Below are positions 1 through 8,814 of a DNA stretch of 64,000 bases, piece by piece (position 1 is the stretch's first letter; the number at the start of each line of letters is the position of its first letter). Made by a program: the position numbers and the translations under genes. The DNA comes from Crocinitomix catalasitica ATCC 23190 (GTDB lineage Bacteria > Bacteroidota > Bacteroidia > Flavobacteriales_D > Crocinitomicaceae). The stretch is taken from the NCBI RefSeq assembly GCF_000621625.1, contig NZ_JHXV01000011.1:62001-126000 (forward strand), read 5' to 3'. The notes beneath the pieces were generated by a model, which ran no database searches, was not told the origin of the DNA, and saw only the letters and a list, made by a program, of their open reading frames with translations.

Positions 1-2736
1 AAAAGATCCAAAAACACCAACTGGTAATGAAAGGACAACAGCCAATGGCAATAAGAAACTTTCATATTGTGCCGCTAAGACAAGGTAAACGAAAATCAAT
101 ACCACCAAAAAGATGTATAATGCTTCATTTCCTCTACGAGATTCATCATAAGACAAGCCTTCCCAAGCAATATCGTATCCATTTGGCAAGGTTAATTCGG
201 CCACTTCATTAATAGCTTGAATGGCATCTGCAGTTGTATAACCTTCTGCCGGAAGCCCTCGAATGGAGGCTGAATTGTACATGTTAAAACGTGTGATTTC
301 ATTTGGTCCTTGTGTTTTTTTCATATGCATAAATGCAGAGTAAGGCACCATTTCACCTTCTTCATTTTTGATGAATAATTTCATTACATCAGAAGGCATC
401 CTTCTGAATTCAGGTCCTGATTGTACATACACTTTAAAGAAACGTCCAAAACGAATAAAACCTTGTTCGTATGTACTACCAATTAAAATATCAAGGTTAT
501 CCATGGCTTTACCAATACTAACCCCTTTTTGCATGGCTGCTTTATTGTCAATTTCTAATTCGAATTGTGGATAATTCGCCGCAAAGAAGGTGAACAAGCC
601 ACTCAGTTCTTTCCGTTCTTTCAATGCATTCATAAAATCTTGATTGATCTTATCGAATTCTTGATAATCGGTTGTTGGGTTCTTGTCCAATAATCGCATA
701 GAGAATCCACTTGAAGAACCAAATCCAGGAACTGCTGGAGGTTCGAAATATTCGATAATCGCACCAAAATCTTTTGTCTTTTCTTCTAATTCTTCCATTA
801 TCTCGTGAACAGATTGATCACGTTCAGACCAAGGTTTTAAATTGATCAAGCAAGTTCCTGCATTCGAACCTCGACCTTCGGTCATGATTTCATAACCTGC
901 CAAAGAAGAAACTGATTCTACTCCTTCAATCTCCTCACAAACGATTCTTAATTTTTGAGAAACTTGATTCGTTTTCTCCAATGTCGAACCTGGAGGTGTT
1001 TGAACAATCGCATAAATAGTTCCTTGATCCTCACTTGGAATAAATCCGCCTGGTAGACTTTTACTTTGGAAGAAAATTCCAATACCAAATCCTAATAGAA
1101 TAATGAATGTGAGTAATCTTCGATTTACGATCAGTTTCAAAATCTTCACATAACGATTCGTTAATTTATCAAATTGATTATTGAACTTACCTAAGAACCA
1201 AGAAATTGGTGTTTTTCGTTTAGGTTTACCATGGTTGTTTTTCAAGAAAATAGCACATAACACTGGTGTTAATGTTAAGGCAACGACAGCAGAAAGAATA
1301 ATTGAACTAGCCATTGTTATCGAAAATTGTCGATAGAATGTTCCAACCGGTCCAGACATAAAAGCAATCGGAACGAAAACAGAAACCATCACCGCTGTAA
1401 TGGCGATGATCGCACCACTTATTTCAGACATCACAACTTTTACGGCTTGGTAAGGATTCAATCCCGTTTCTTCCATTTTAGCATGAACCGCTTCCACCAC
1501 AACAATGGCATCATCCACCACAATACCGATGGCGAGCACCAGCGCGAACAATGTGATGAGGTTGATTGATAATCCAAAAATCTGCATGATAAAAAAGGCT
1601 CCAATTAATGATACTGGAACGGCAATAATCGGAATGATTGTAGATCTTAAATCGCCCAAGAAAATAAAAACAACCAAGGCCACAAGAATAAAAGCATCCC
1701 TTAAAGTATGCGTTACTTGCTCGATTGAGGCATCTAAGAATTTAGAAACATCATAACTAATTTTATAATCTACACCTGGAGGGAAATTTTCTTTCATCTC
1801 TTCCAGTTTCTCTTTTACATTATCAATTACTTCGGTAGCATTACTGCCAAAGGCTTGCTTTAATACAATGGAGGCAGAAGGATGACCATTTAGATTCGAA
1901 TAAATATCAAAGAACTCACTACCCAATTCTACTTCGGCAATGTCTTTTAATAAGATGTTTTCACCTTCGGCATTCGCGCGAATAATAACATCTTCGTATT
2001 CTTCTGCTTTATTCAACCGACCTTTATACGTCAATACATATTCGAGTGATTGCGCTTCAATTCCAGAACTTTGACCCAAACGTCCCGGTCTACCCACAAT
2101 ACTTTGTTGATCTAAAGCTTCCATTACCTCTTCAGAGGAAATATTATACGCCCTCATTCGATCAGGATTTAGCCAAACACGCATAGCGTATTTTCTACTT
2201 CCTAAAATTTGTGCTCTTGCTACACCAGGTGTTCTATTAATTTCTGGAATCATTTGCACATCGGCAAAGTTGTACAAGAACTTTTCATCCAGCGAATTAT
2301 CTGTGCTATAGAGGTTGACATACATCAACATACTTGGTTGAATAGGCATAATAATTACACCTTCACGTTGCACTAATTCAGGCAATAAAGGCATTACCCT
2401 ATCAACACGGGTTTTTACACCAATAACAGCTTGATTGGGGTCAGTGCCAGGTTCAAAAACCACTTGTAAAGTAGCTTCACCAGCACTTGTCGCATCCGTT
2501 GTCATATAACGCATGCCCTCAACACCATTTATTGAGTTTTCAAGGGTAATTAAGGTAGATTTTACCAAAACATCAGCACTTGAACCAGGGTATGCAATGA
2601 AAATACTAACAGTAGTAGGAGCAATCTGCGGAAATTGCGCAGTAGGTAATTGTTTTATCGATAAGGTTCCGACAAACACCATAACAATGGAGATGACGAT
2701 AGCCAATACCGGTCTATGTATAATTTTTCTAAACAT
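1..2736 (-). CDS. RND efflux permease, HAE1/AcrB type (partial, 3' end outside window)
   Basis: The reading frame is open from an ATG at 2736 to the left edge (912 codons), so the C-terminus is missing. The product is the inner-membrane proton-driven pump of a tripartite multidrug exporter. The N-terminus MFRKIIHRPVLAIVISIVMV is typical of AcrB/MexB, with TM1 followed by periplasmic porter domains. The conserved TM4 stretch FALVLAIGIVVDDAIVVVEA carries the two adjacent Asp residues of the proton relay, and GFIPSEDQG and VLAAQYESFLLPLAVVLSLP are further family signatures. Family members are about 1040 residues, so roughly 130 residues are lost. It lies 26 bp downstream of the adaptor gene, clearly one operon; a TolC-like outer-membrane gene would be expected beyond the left edge. 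The substrate cannot be told from sequence. Confidence 0.95.
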   Translation of the reverse strand, partial: MFRKIIHRPVLAIVISIVMVFVGTLSIKQLPTAQFPQIAPTTVSIFIAYPGSSADVLVKSTLITLENSINGVEGMRYMTTDATSAGEATLQVVFEPGTDPNQAVIGVKTRVDRVMPLLPELVQREGVIIMPIQPSMLMYVNLYSTDNSLDEKFLYNFADVQMIPEINRTPGVARAQILGSRKYAMRVWLNPDRMRAYNISSEEVMEALDQQSIVGRPGRLGQSSGIEAQSLEYVLTYKGRLNKAEEYEDVIIRANAEGENILLKDIAEVELGSEFFDIYSNLNGHPSASIVLKQAFGSNATEVIDNVKEKLEEMKENFPPGVDYKISYDVSKFLDASIEQVTHTLRDAFILVALVVFIFLGDLRSTIIPIIAVPVSLIGAFFIMQIFGLSINLITLFALVLAIGIVVDDAIVVVEAVHAKMEETGLNPYQAVKVVMSEISGAIIAITAVMVSVFVPIAFMSGPVGTFYRQFSITMASSIILSAVVALTLTPVLCAIFLKNNHGKPKRKTPISWFLGKFNNQFDKLTNRYVKILKLIVNRRLLTFIILLGFGIGIFFQSKSLPGGFIPSEDQGTIYAIVQTPPGSTLEKTNQVSQKLRIVCEEIEGVESVSSLAGYEIMTEGRGSNAGTCLINLKPWSERDQSVHEIMEELEEKTKDFGAIIEYFEPPAVPGFGSSSGFSMRLLDKNPTTDYQEFDKINQDFMNALKERKELSGLFTFFAANYPQFELEIDNKAAMQKGVSIGKAMDNLDILIGSTYEQGFIRFGRFFKVYVQSGPEFRRMPSDVMKLFIKNEEGEMVPYSAFMHMKKTQGPNEITRFNMYNSASIRGLPAEGYTTADAIQAINEVAELTLPNGYDIAWEGLSYDESRRGNEALYIFLVVLIFVYLVLAAQYESFLLPLAVVLSLPVGVFGSF

Positions 2737-2762
2737 TTTCTAAGATTTTTGAATGAATTAAA

Positions 2763-3848
2763 CTATTCAGAATACAATCCTAAGTTCGATAATACAGAAT
2801 TCGGTGACTGAAACTCATAGTCAATTTTAAGACCTGCTTTTACTTTTCTTAATCCATCTAAAAGTATTTTATCATCCTTGTTTAAACCGCTTTCAACAAT
2901 GTATATATGTTGAATTTCGTCGGCAATTTTGATTTGTCTTGCTTGCAAAACATCGTTTTCATCCAAGACAAAAACATATTTATGCTCAAGAATCTCATAA
3001 GTTGCAATTTGAGGAATCACAAGGGCGTTTTTCATCGGCGTTTCAACCAATACGCTTCCTGTTTCGCCATGTCTTAAAAGACCATTCGGATTTGGGAATG
3101 TTGCTCTAAATGCGATATTACCAGTTTCGTTATTAAAGTCCGCTTCAATTGTTTCAACACGACCGGCAAAATCAAACATTTTACCATTAGCCATGCGCAA
3201 AGAGACGATTAAAATACTATCCTTGCTCAGCTTTGTTTGATAATCCAAATATTCCGATTCGGACACATTAAAATAGACCCACATTTTACTATTGTCAGAG
3301 AAGTTGGTTAGTAAATCACCTTCATCAATCAAACTACCTTCTCGAACAAGAAAACGGTCAATGATACCGTCAAAAGGAGCGCGAATTTCTGTGAAATCTA
3401 AATGCACTTGTGCTAAAGCCAATTCTGCTTTTGCTTTGTCTAATTTAGCCTCAGCCATTGCCAATTCGTTTGGCGCAACAACATTATTGTCAGCTAGTTT
3501 TTTGGTGTTTTGATATTCTATTTCTGCGAATTTAACTTCGGCTTGTGCCTTCTGTTTTTCAGCCTCATAAAGCTTCGGCATAATTTGGAAAATTATCTGT
3601 CCTTTTTTAACAAATTGACCTTCGTCTACATAAATTTTTTGCAGGTAACCATGTTCCTGTGCGCGCAATTCAATATGCTGAATTGAATGTATTTGTGAGA
3701 CATATTGTTTAACTAAAAAAGTATCGAGTAATACGGGATTGGTGACCAAAAACTTGGTATCAATTTCGTGTGATTTTTCGTGTTCTGATTTACAGCTAAA
3801 TGTTGTAAACAAAGCGATTAAACCAATGCAAGCGAGCATTTTTTTCAT
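2763..3848 (-). CDS. RND efflux periplasmic adaptor (membrane fusion lipoprotein)
   Basis: 361 aa. The N-terminus has a short hydrophobic segment ending in a lipobox (TTFSC, Cys about residue 19), so it is probably a periplasmic lipoprotein anchored in the inner membrane. The first half-lipoyl motif (EHGYLQKIYVDEGQFVKKGQ, about residues 65-85) is followed by a charged helical hairpin rich in Ala/Glu/Lys, then the second half-motif (FTEIRAPFDGIIDRFLVREG), a beta-barrel and a membrane-proximal domain. This is the standard AcrA/MexA layout. It bridges the permease encoded 26 bp downstream to an outer-membrane channel. The start ATG gives a good signal peptide. No local regulator gene of the usual TetR type is seen upstream. 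Confidence 0.93.
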   Translation of the reverse strand: MKKMLACIGLIALFTTFSCKSEHEKSHEIDTKFLVTNPVLLDTFLVKQYVSQIHSIQHIELRAQEHGYLQKIYVDEGQFVKKGQIIFQIMPKLYEAEKQKAQAEVKFAEIEYQNTKKLADNNVVAPNELAMAEAKLDKAKAELALAQVHLDFTEIRAPFDGIIDRFLVREGSLIDEGDLLTNFSDNSKMWVYFNVSESEYLDYQTKLSKDSILIVSLRMANGKMFDFAGRVETIEADFNNETGNIAFRATFPNPNGLLRHGETGSVLVETPMKNALVIPQIATYEILEHKYVFVLDENDVLQARQIKIADEIQHIYIVESGLNKDDKILLDGLRKVKAGLKIDYEFQSPNSVLSNLGLYSE

Positions 3849-3866
3849 AATTATTTTACTTAATTC

Positions 3867-3880
3867 CCGATATAAATCGG
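3867..3880 (-). promoter_or_regulatory. Small palindrome upstream of the RND operon
   Basis: CCGAT and ATCGG separated by ATAA form a perfect 5-bp inverted repeat 19-32 bp upstream of the adaptor ATG. Its position fits an operator or a 5'-UTR hairpin. No consensus is recognised, and a 5-bp stem can arise by chance. Confidence 0.25.
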
Positions 3881-3960
3881 CTGTTATGATATTGATTGTT
3901 TATTTTGAATTGGGCAAAATTGAATGCACATATTCGATTACTGAAAGACAAAGTCTTCGA

Positions 3961-3984
3961 AAAAAAATAACGCTAGAAAAGCGT
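3961..3984 (-). terminator. Intrinsic terminator after the 142-residue orphan gene
   Basis: On the minus strand ACGCT, a 5-nt loop and AGCGT are followed by TATTTTTTT. It lies 40 bp past the stop of the gene at 4024. Together with the longer hairpin just before it (3989-4011) it separates this transcript from the RND operon. Confidence 0.6.
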
Positions 3985-3988
3985 CAGG

Positions 3989-4011
3989 ACTAACAATCGT
4001 AAATTGTTAGT
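3989..4011. repeat. 9-bp perfect inverted repeat (hairpin) in the intergenic region
   Basis: ACTAACAAT and ATTGTTAGT flank a 5-nt spacer (CGTAA). It sits 12 bp past the stop codon of the minus-strand gene at 4024 and just before a T-tract hairpin, so it probably stabilises the transcript 3' end. Confidence 0.55.
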
Positions 4012-4023
4012 TATAAGAAGGTA

Positions 4024-4443
4024 TCATATTCTGAAAACGCGCAGTAAGAGATGTCTTCTGCAAGCGGGAGTCGCATTATAATGCGCTATTTCATCGTTAC
4101 ATTTTACAGGCGCTTGCGCATCAATTAAAAATGGACGATGATTAATATCAAGTGAAGGTAAAAAATTATTCTTCTGAAAACCAGGTTTCTTTTTGACTAC
4201 TTTGTCTTCATCTAATTCTAACTCTGTAGCGTCATATCCAAAATCACGAATATAAGAGGCAGAATGCGCTGATTTAAACTCAAGTTCGTTGGTATGAAAA
4301 ATAGGGTGATGTTGAATTGATGTGCCAACTGATTCAATAGATTGATTTTCAGTAACCGCAAACGAATTTGCAGACACCAAACTTAATCCACCAACAAAGA
4401 GTAGACTAAAACATATAAAATATTTTAGCGCCATTTTAACCAT
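4024..4443 (-). CDS. Hypothetical secreted protein
   Basis: About 139 aa from the ATG at 4443. Other possible starts are the ATG codons at 4452 and 4434; a TAGCTTTG promoter-like element at 4450-4457 argues against the first. The N-terminus MVKMALKYFICFSLLFVGGL is a clear signal peptide or membrane anchor. The mature part is charged and unrecognised, with a stretch of acidic residues before KVVKKKPGF and two Cys near the C-terminus. The gene lies upstream of the RND operon on the same strand but is separated from it by hairpins, so co-regulation is only possible, not shown. No function is proposed. Confidence 0.6.
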   Translation of the reverse strand: MVKMALKYFICFSLLFVGGLSLVSANSFAVTENQSIESVGTSIQHHPIFHTNELEFKSAHSASYIRDFGYDATELELDEDKVVKKKPGFQKNNFLPSLDINHRPFLIDAQAPVKCNDEIAHYNATPACRRHLLLRVFRI

Positions 4444-4449
4444 CGGGTG

Positions 4450-4457
4450 CAAAGCTA
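4450..4457 (-). promoter_or_regulatory. Candidate -7 promoter element for the gene at 4024-4443
   Basis: TAGCTTTG on the minus strand matches the Bacteroidetes TAnnTTTG element. It lies 7 bp upstream of the chosen ATG at 4443 and overlaps the alternative ATG at 4452, so the transcript should begin near 4443. No TTG is seen at the usual spacing upstream. Confidence 0.35.
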
Positions 4458-4468
4458 TATAAAGTTTA

Positions 4469-4502
4469 TTGGTATATGTTGATTTGAAAACTTATAATTT
4501 TG
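4469..4502 (+). promoter_or_regulatory. Candidate promoter for the gene at 4613 (TTG-N23-TAATTTTG)
   Basis: TTG at 4469-4471 and TAATTTTG at 4495-4502 fit the Bacteroidetes TTG-N17-23-TAnnTTTG promoter with a 23-bp spacer. It would give a leader of about 100 nt before the ATG at 4613. Confidence 0.35.
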
Positions 4503-4612
4503 TTAATTTTTACAAAATGACAACTGTAAATGGGTAAATTGCAGCTTAAATTTAAACGTTCGTGCAATCATTTTAAAAGCAATTACGTTTAAACAAAAAA
4601 CCACGCTAATTC

Positions 4613-5059
4613 ATGTTACAAAAAACGATATTACTTATTGCAGTTTGCCTTCAGTTCAATTCATGGACACAATCAGTAGATAATGCTTTGGTTGGATTTT
4701 ACATTTACGAAACGGCACAAGAAGGAAAAAGCAAGAAAGGGGAGGAAAAATTAATTCCTGATGCAATTATTAGTTTGGACGCATACGGTTACAGTGAAAA
4801 ATCGACAATTGTTAGTGATGAGATGATTTATTGTGAAAAATATGGAGGACTTTTTTCTAGTTATAAAGACAGTTTAATTTTGACATTTTATGTGTTCAAG
4901 GATAATTGTAAAAATGGTGGTAACGATCCTAAAGTTGAATTTGCTCAACAGGTGATTGAAGGTTATTCAATTCGAAGAAAAGGAGATGCTGTAGATGCTA
5001 TTATCTTTAGAGAAGATGGTGTTGAAAAAATCTATAAAAAAGTAGGTGCACCAAAATAA
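4613..5059 (+). CDS. Hypothetical secreted protein
   Basis: 148 aa with an N-terminal signal peptide (MLQKTILLIAVCLQFNSWTQ, cleavage probably after WTQ). The remainder is a compact soluble domain with no motif I recognise; it ends in alternating hydrophobic/charged strands (DAIIFREDGVEKIYKKVGAP). It stands alone between a divergent gene and a GNAT gene. It has no C-terminal sorting domain, so it is probably periplasmic. Confidence 0.7.
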   Translation: MLQKTILLIAVCLQFNSWTQSVDNALVGFYIYETAQEGKSKKGEEKLIPDAIISLDAYGYSEKSTIVSDEMIYCEKYGGLFSSYKDSLILTFYVFKDNCKNGGNDPKVEFAQQVIEGYSIRRKGDAVDAIIFREDGVEKIYKKVGAPK

Positions 5060-5140
5060 AAAGGTGGATTTACACGTTCAATACCCTTTTTTCAACTTGA
5101 ACAATGAGTTTTAATTGGGCTGGGTGTTTCAGTAAATTCA

Positions 5141-5614
5141 ATGGATAAGCGTATAATTCGAATGATACCAATATTCAAAAAGTATAAAAATTCTGACAAA
5201 GCTGCAATTCTTGCAATTTTAGCGAAAAATACGCCCGAATATTTCCATCCGGACGAAGCAACTGATCTTAATAATTATTTAGATAATGAAATTGAAGACT
5301 ATTTTATAGTTGAAGTCAATGGAAAAATAATTGGTTCGGGAGGCATAAATTATTTTAGCGCTGCGAGTTTAGCCAGAATATCTTGGGATGTGATTGATCC
5401 AAATTTTCATGGACAAGGATGGGGAAAAAAATTAATTGAACATCGCATAAGCTGGATCAAAGAAAAGGCTCCAGAAATTCAAAAAATTGAAGTTCGCACG
5501 ACACAATTGACGCATAAATTCTACGAGAAAATGGGCTTCGAATTAATTAAAACAGAACAGAATTTCTGGGCGGAAGGATTCGATTTATATCAAATGGAAA
5601 TGCAATTGTCTTAA
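5141..5614 (+). CDS. GNAT-family N-acetyltransferase
   Basis: 157 aa, normal length for the single-domain family. These enzymes transfer an acetyl group from acetyl-CoA to an amine. Motif A is visible as DPNFHGQGWGKKLIEHRISW (Q/RxxGxG/A acetyl-CoA pyrophosphate loop), preceded by the strand FIVEVNGKIIGSGGI and followed by the C-terminal HKFYEKMGFELI typical of the fold. Two starts are possible: ATG 5141 or ATG 5162 (MIPIFKKYKN). The second is closer to the usual start of the fold, so about seven residues are uncertain. The substrate is unknown. Confidence 0.88.
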   Translation: MDKRIIRMIPIFKKYKNSDKAAILAILAKNTPEYFHPDEATDLNNYLDNEIEDYFIVEVNGKIIGSGGINYFSAASLARISWDVIDPNFHGQGWGKKLIEHRISWIKEKAPEIQKIEVRTTQLTHKFYEKMGFELIKTEQNFWAEGFDLYQMEMQLS

Positions 5615-5716
5615 TAAAGACGGAGGTTAATTAAGATCGAGATCGTTAGATAAATAGGACTGAATCATTAATAGGTTTTTAATAATGCCTATTTTTCCAA
5701 ATAAACCAAGAACATT

Positions 5717-6754
5717 ATGCTAGTAAAAAAGAATACGACTTTCCGTGGAATTATGGCTTTTACAGGTCATCATTTGGTATGGTTAACTCTGTGGGCGTTA
5801 ATTGTCGTTTGCTTGTATGAATTTTCATTCATGCGTGGATTCACAATTCCTTGGTTGCCCTTATCAGTTATAGGTACAGCTGTCGCATTTTATGTCGGTT
5901 TTAAGAATAATCAGTCTTATGATAGACTTTGGGAAGCCAGAAAAATTTGGGGAAGTATTATTAACAGCAGTCGAAGTTGGGGTTTAATGATCAGGAGTCT
6001 AATCGTGAGCGAATCGGATGAGCAGCCTCAGAATGAAGAAGAGTTAAAAGCTATTCATAAAAAATTGATAAATCGCCATATTGCTTGGTTGTATGCTTTG
6101 CGTTCTCAATTATTATTGTCTACAGAATGGGAGCATGTAAATTTAAGAGGAAGTTTTGGGCGTTTCGCTAGACGTAGTCGAAAGACAATTGGCGTCGGAT
6201 TGTTTAATGACGAAGCATCCGAAGACAATTTAAAACGATACCTTCAGGAAGACGAGTATGAAAAGTTGATTAATTTTAAAAATACCGCAACACAAATTAT
6301 CGATAAACAAGCGCAAGACATAGCTGCTTTAAGAAAAAAAGGCTGTGTCAGTGATCTGGATCATGTCGAATTGCAAGAGGTGTTGCGAGAATTCTATAAT
6401 TTTCAAGGAATGGCCGAAAGAATTAAGAAATTCCCTTTGCCTCGACAATATGCCAATATGAGTTTTATTTTCGTTTGCTTATTTGTATTCATGTTACCAT
6501 TTGGTGTTGTTACTGAATTTGCAAAATTAGGAGATTGGGGCAGTTGGTTTTCTATTCCTTTTATCGTAATCATCGGTTGGGTTTATGTTGTAATGGAACT
6601 TGTTGGTGATTATTCTGAAAATCCTTTTGAGGGACTCTACAATGACATTCCAATGTTGTCCATTTGCAGAGTGATAGAAATTGATTTATTAGAAATGATA
6701 GGAGAAACCGATTTGCCTGATGCAATCGAAGCAAAGAACGGGGTTTTGATGTAG
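5717..6754 (+). CDS. Bestrophin/RFP-TM family membrane channel
   Basis: 345 aa. The family forms pentameric anion or cation channels in the membrane. The N-terminus has two hydrophobic helices (LVWLTLWALIVVCLYEFSF and PLSVIGTAVAFYVGFKNNQS), then the hallmark NNQSYDRLWEARKIWG. Further conserved parts are LRSQLLLS in the cytosolic region, PLPRQYANMSFIFVCLFVFM in a late helix, and NPFEGLYNDIPM near the C-terminus. Length fits the bacterial YneE/UPF0187 group. It appears to be monocistronic. Ion selectivity cannot be predicted. Confidence 0.92.
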   Translation: MLVKKNTTFRGIMAFTGHHLVWLTLWALIVVCLYEFSFMRGFTIPWLPLSVIGTAVAFYVGFKNNQSYDRLWEARKIWGSIINSSRSWGLMIRSLIVSESDEQPQNEEELKAIHKKLINRHIAWLYALRSQLLLSTEWEHVNLRGSFGRFARRSRKTIGVGLFNDEASEDNLKRYLQEDEYEKLINFKNTATQIIDKQAQDIAALRKKGCVSDLDHVELQEVLREFYNFQGMAERIKKFPLPRQYANMSFIFVCLFVFMLPFGVVTEFAKLGDWGSWFSIPFIVIIGWVYVVMELVGDYSENPFEGLYNDIPMLSICRVIEIDLLEMIGETDLPDAIEAKNGVLM

Positions 6755-6801
6755 TTATTTATGATAAGTAGGTGAATTCAATTTAATAGTATTCCATAAG
6801 T

Positions 6802-6809
6802 TATATTTG
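6802..6809 (+). promoter_or_regulatory. Candidate -7 promoter element for the gene at 6846
   Basis: TATATTTG matches TAnnTTTG and lies 36 bp upstream of the ATG at 6846. No clear TTG at the correct spacing upstream, so the assignment is partial. Confidence 0.35.
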
Positions 6810-6845
6810 TAAGTCTAGTCTTTGTACGATAGACCATTTTTAATC

Positions 6846-8654
6846 ATGATTTTTCAAAAACAGATTTGTCTCTATATTGCTTTACTCTTTTCGGCAGCCA
6901 TTTGGTCGAATGAAACTGAGTTGGATAGTCTTAAACGTCAATATCATTCAGCGTCAGAAGATAAAATTATTTCAAGTGCATATGATTTAAGTCATTGGTA
7001 TATTGGACGAGATTCGATACTGGCGAATGATTATTTACAATTGGCAATGGAGTTGTCAAAGAAAACGAATAATGTGCATGGCGTGATGCGTGGGAATCTA
7101 GAATATGCATATTTACAAACAACTTATGGACAACCCCATTTAGCAATTGAAACAGTTTTTAACTTGCTCAAACAAACGCCAAAATTCACTTTGTCAGACA
7201 GCATTCGTTTTGTTGATATTTTATCAATATCGCTTGAAAAATTAGGTGTTTTGGACCTTGCTATAAATTACAGAAAAGAGCATTTAGACTTAATAAGTGG
7301 TGGCGAAAAAAAGCAAGTCTACTATACAATTGAGAATTTAGCTTATTTAAATACTACGGTCGAATTGTATGATTCGGCGAATTATTATTACAATAAAGCG
7401 CTTAAAATTGCAATCGAGTTGAAGGATCCATCTTTACTCATGCATTGTAACAACAATATTGCTCACAACCTAAAAATGCAAGGTCAAGATCATGAGGCTT
7501 TAAAAAAATATGAAAATGCGATTGAATTTTATACGGCGCTAGAATCACCTAATCAAACAGACAGTTTATTGTTTGCTATAATACTCGGTAATATTGGAAG
7601 CCTCGAACTCAGTCTTGGCAAGATGCATGCGGCACAAGAGAATTTGGAGGCGAGTACGAATTTAATTTATGATTTAAACAGACAAGGCAATCATGACAGT
7701 TTACATTTTGGTTTTTACCAAATAAAATATGCGGAACTGGAGATTGAATTGGGAAACTTTAAGGCCGCGGAAAATAAATTATTATTGGCATTCAATAATT
7801 TACAACATGCTCCAAATTTATTAGTTGACTATTATCGCGTACTGATTCATTTATATGAAAAAACGAATCGAACTGACAAAGCGAGTCAGGCATTAAAAAG
7901 ACTTGTTTTAGTTCGTGACCGAATTGAGCAACAAAAAATGGTAGCGAACTTTGGTATAAATGGATTAGTTAAATTTCAGTTAGAAAATCTAAAAACGAGT
8001 TATCAATTATTATCCGAATCTGTAGCGAGAGAAAAAGCTTCAAGAAAAGTAAGTACAAGATTGTTAATATTGGTGTATTCACTATTGTTCATTATAGTTT
8101 TGATTTTATTTTTAATTTATAGAGCTAAACAAAAAAAGAAAACTGAGCTATTAGGTGTCGAAAAAAACAAGGTTGAAAAACGGTTGGCAGTTAAGTCCAA
8201 AGAAAGTTCACAATTATCAATTAAGTTGGATAATAAAGACAATGACCTCACTGATTTCGCAATAGACCTTCGTCGTAAGCAGTCTTTTAATAAGGATTTA
8301 TTGAATAGACTGACTAATCTAAGTTCATCCAATCAAATAGAGATTGATTTAAAAGCGTTAATTTCTGATGTGCGATCAGAGCTGTTTATCGATAAGAATT
8401 TGAAATTTTATCAGGAGAATATTGATAAAATTAATCATGAATTTAAAATGAAATTGTTGCAATTATATCCAAGCTTAACACAAAATGAACAGCAGTTATG
8501 TGCGATGTTAAGATTAGGTTTAACAACTAAAGAAATTGCAACTGTTAAAGGAATTTCACCTGCATCTGTGAAAGTTTTGCGCCATAGAATTCGAAAAAAA
8601 ATGCATTTGAAGGCTGAAAGTAATTTAGTTGATTTGTTAAAATCGGTAAGTTAA
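6846..8654 (+). CDS. TPR-containing membrane-bound LuxR-type transcriptional regulator
   Basis: 602 aa from ATG 6846, which gives a clean signal peptide (MIFQKQICLYIALLFSAAIW); an in-frame TTG at 6822 would only add eight residues. Residues about 25-375 form tetratricopeptide-like repeats (for example YDSANYYYNKALKIAIELKD and HEALKKYENAIEFY), probably periplasmic. One membrane helix follows (LLILVYSLLFIIVLILFLIY, about residues 398-417), then a coiled coil and a C-terminal LuxR-type HTH (LTQNEQQLCAMLRLGLTTKE...ASVKVLRHRIRKKM). The layout couples a periplasmic TPR sensor directly to a DNA-binding domain, as in many Bacteroidetes regulators without a separate kinase. Targets are unknown; the adjacent T9SS cargo genes are candidates. 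Confidence 0.85.
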   Translation: MIFQKQICLYIALLFSAAIWSNETELDSLKRQYHSASEDKIISSAYDLSHWYIGRDSILANDYLQLAMELSKKTNNVHGVMRGNLEYAYLQTTYGQPHLAIETVFNLLKQTPKFTLSDSIRFVDILSISLEKLGVLDLAINYRKEHLDLISGGEKKQVYYTIENLAYLNTTVELYDSANYYYNKALKIAIELKDPSLLMHCNNNIAHNLKMQGQDHEALKKYENAIEFYTALESPNQTDSLLFAIILGNIGSLELSLGKMHAAQENLEASTNLIYDLNRQGNHDSLHFGFYQIKYAELEIELGNFKAAENKLLLAFNNLQHAPNLLVDYYRVLIHLYEKTNRTDKASQALKRLVLVRDRIEQQKMVANFGINGLVKFQLENLKTSYQLLSESVAREKASRKVSTRLLILVYSLLFIIVLILFLIYRAKQKKKTELLGVEKNKVEKRLAVKSKESSQLSIKLDNKDNDLTDFAIDLRRKQSFNKDLLNRLTNLSSSNQIEIDLKALISDVRSELFIDKNLKFYQENIDKINHEFKMKLLQLYPSLTQNEQQLCAMLRLGLTTKEIATVKGISPASVKVLRHRIRKKMHLKAESNLVDLLKSVS

Positions 8655-8814
8655 ACAATTGTAAATAAAGAGTTTAGAATCATAGTTAACCTATTGTTAC
8701 CCTCTTTAATCATCTAAACACTAATCATCTTACCTATTTTCGAGAATGTTGCTCAACAGACATGAAAGTTTTGTTGATTGCATTTAAGTATAAATTAATT
8801 TAAGTAATGAAAAG

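Noticed and set aside
27-574. Plus-strand open frames of 61 and 68 codons
   Set aside because: They lie opposite the RND permease gene, which is fully conserved in its own frame.
1327-1756. Two overlapping plus-strand frames of about 80 codons
   Set aside because: Antisense shadows of the RND permease; the translations (His/Asn rich or low complexity) show no protein character.
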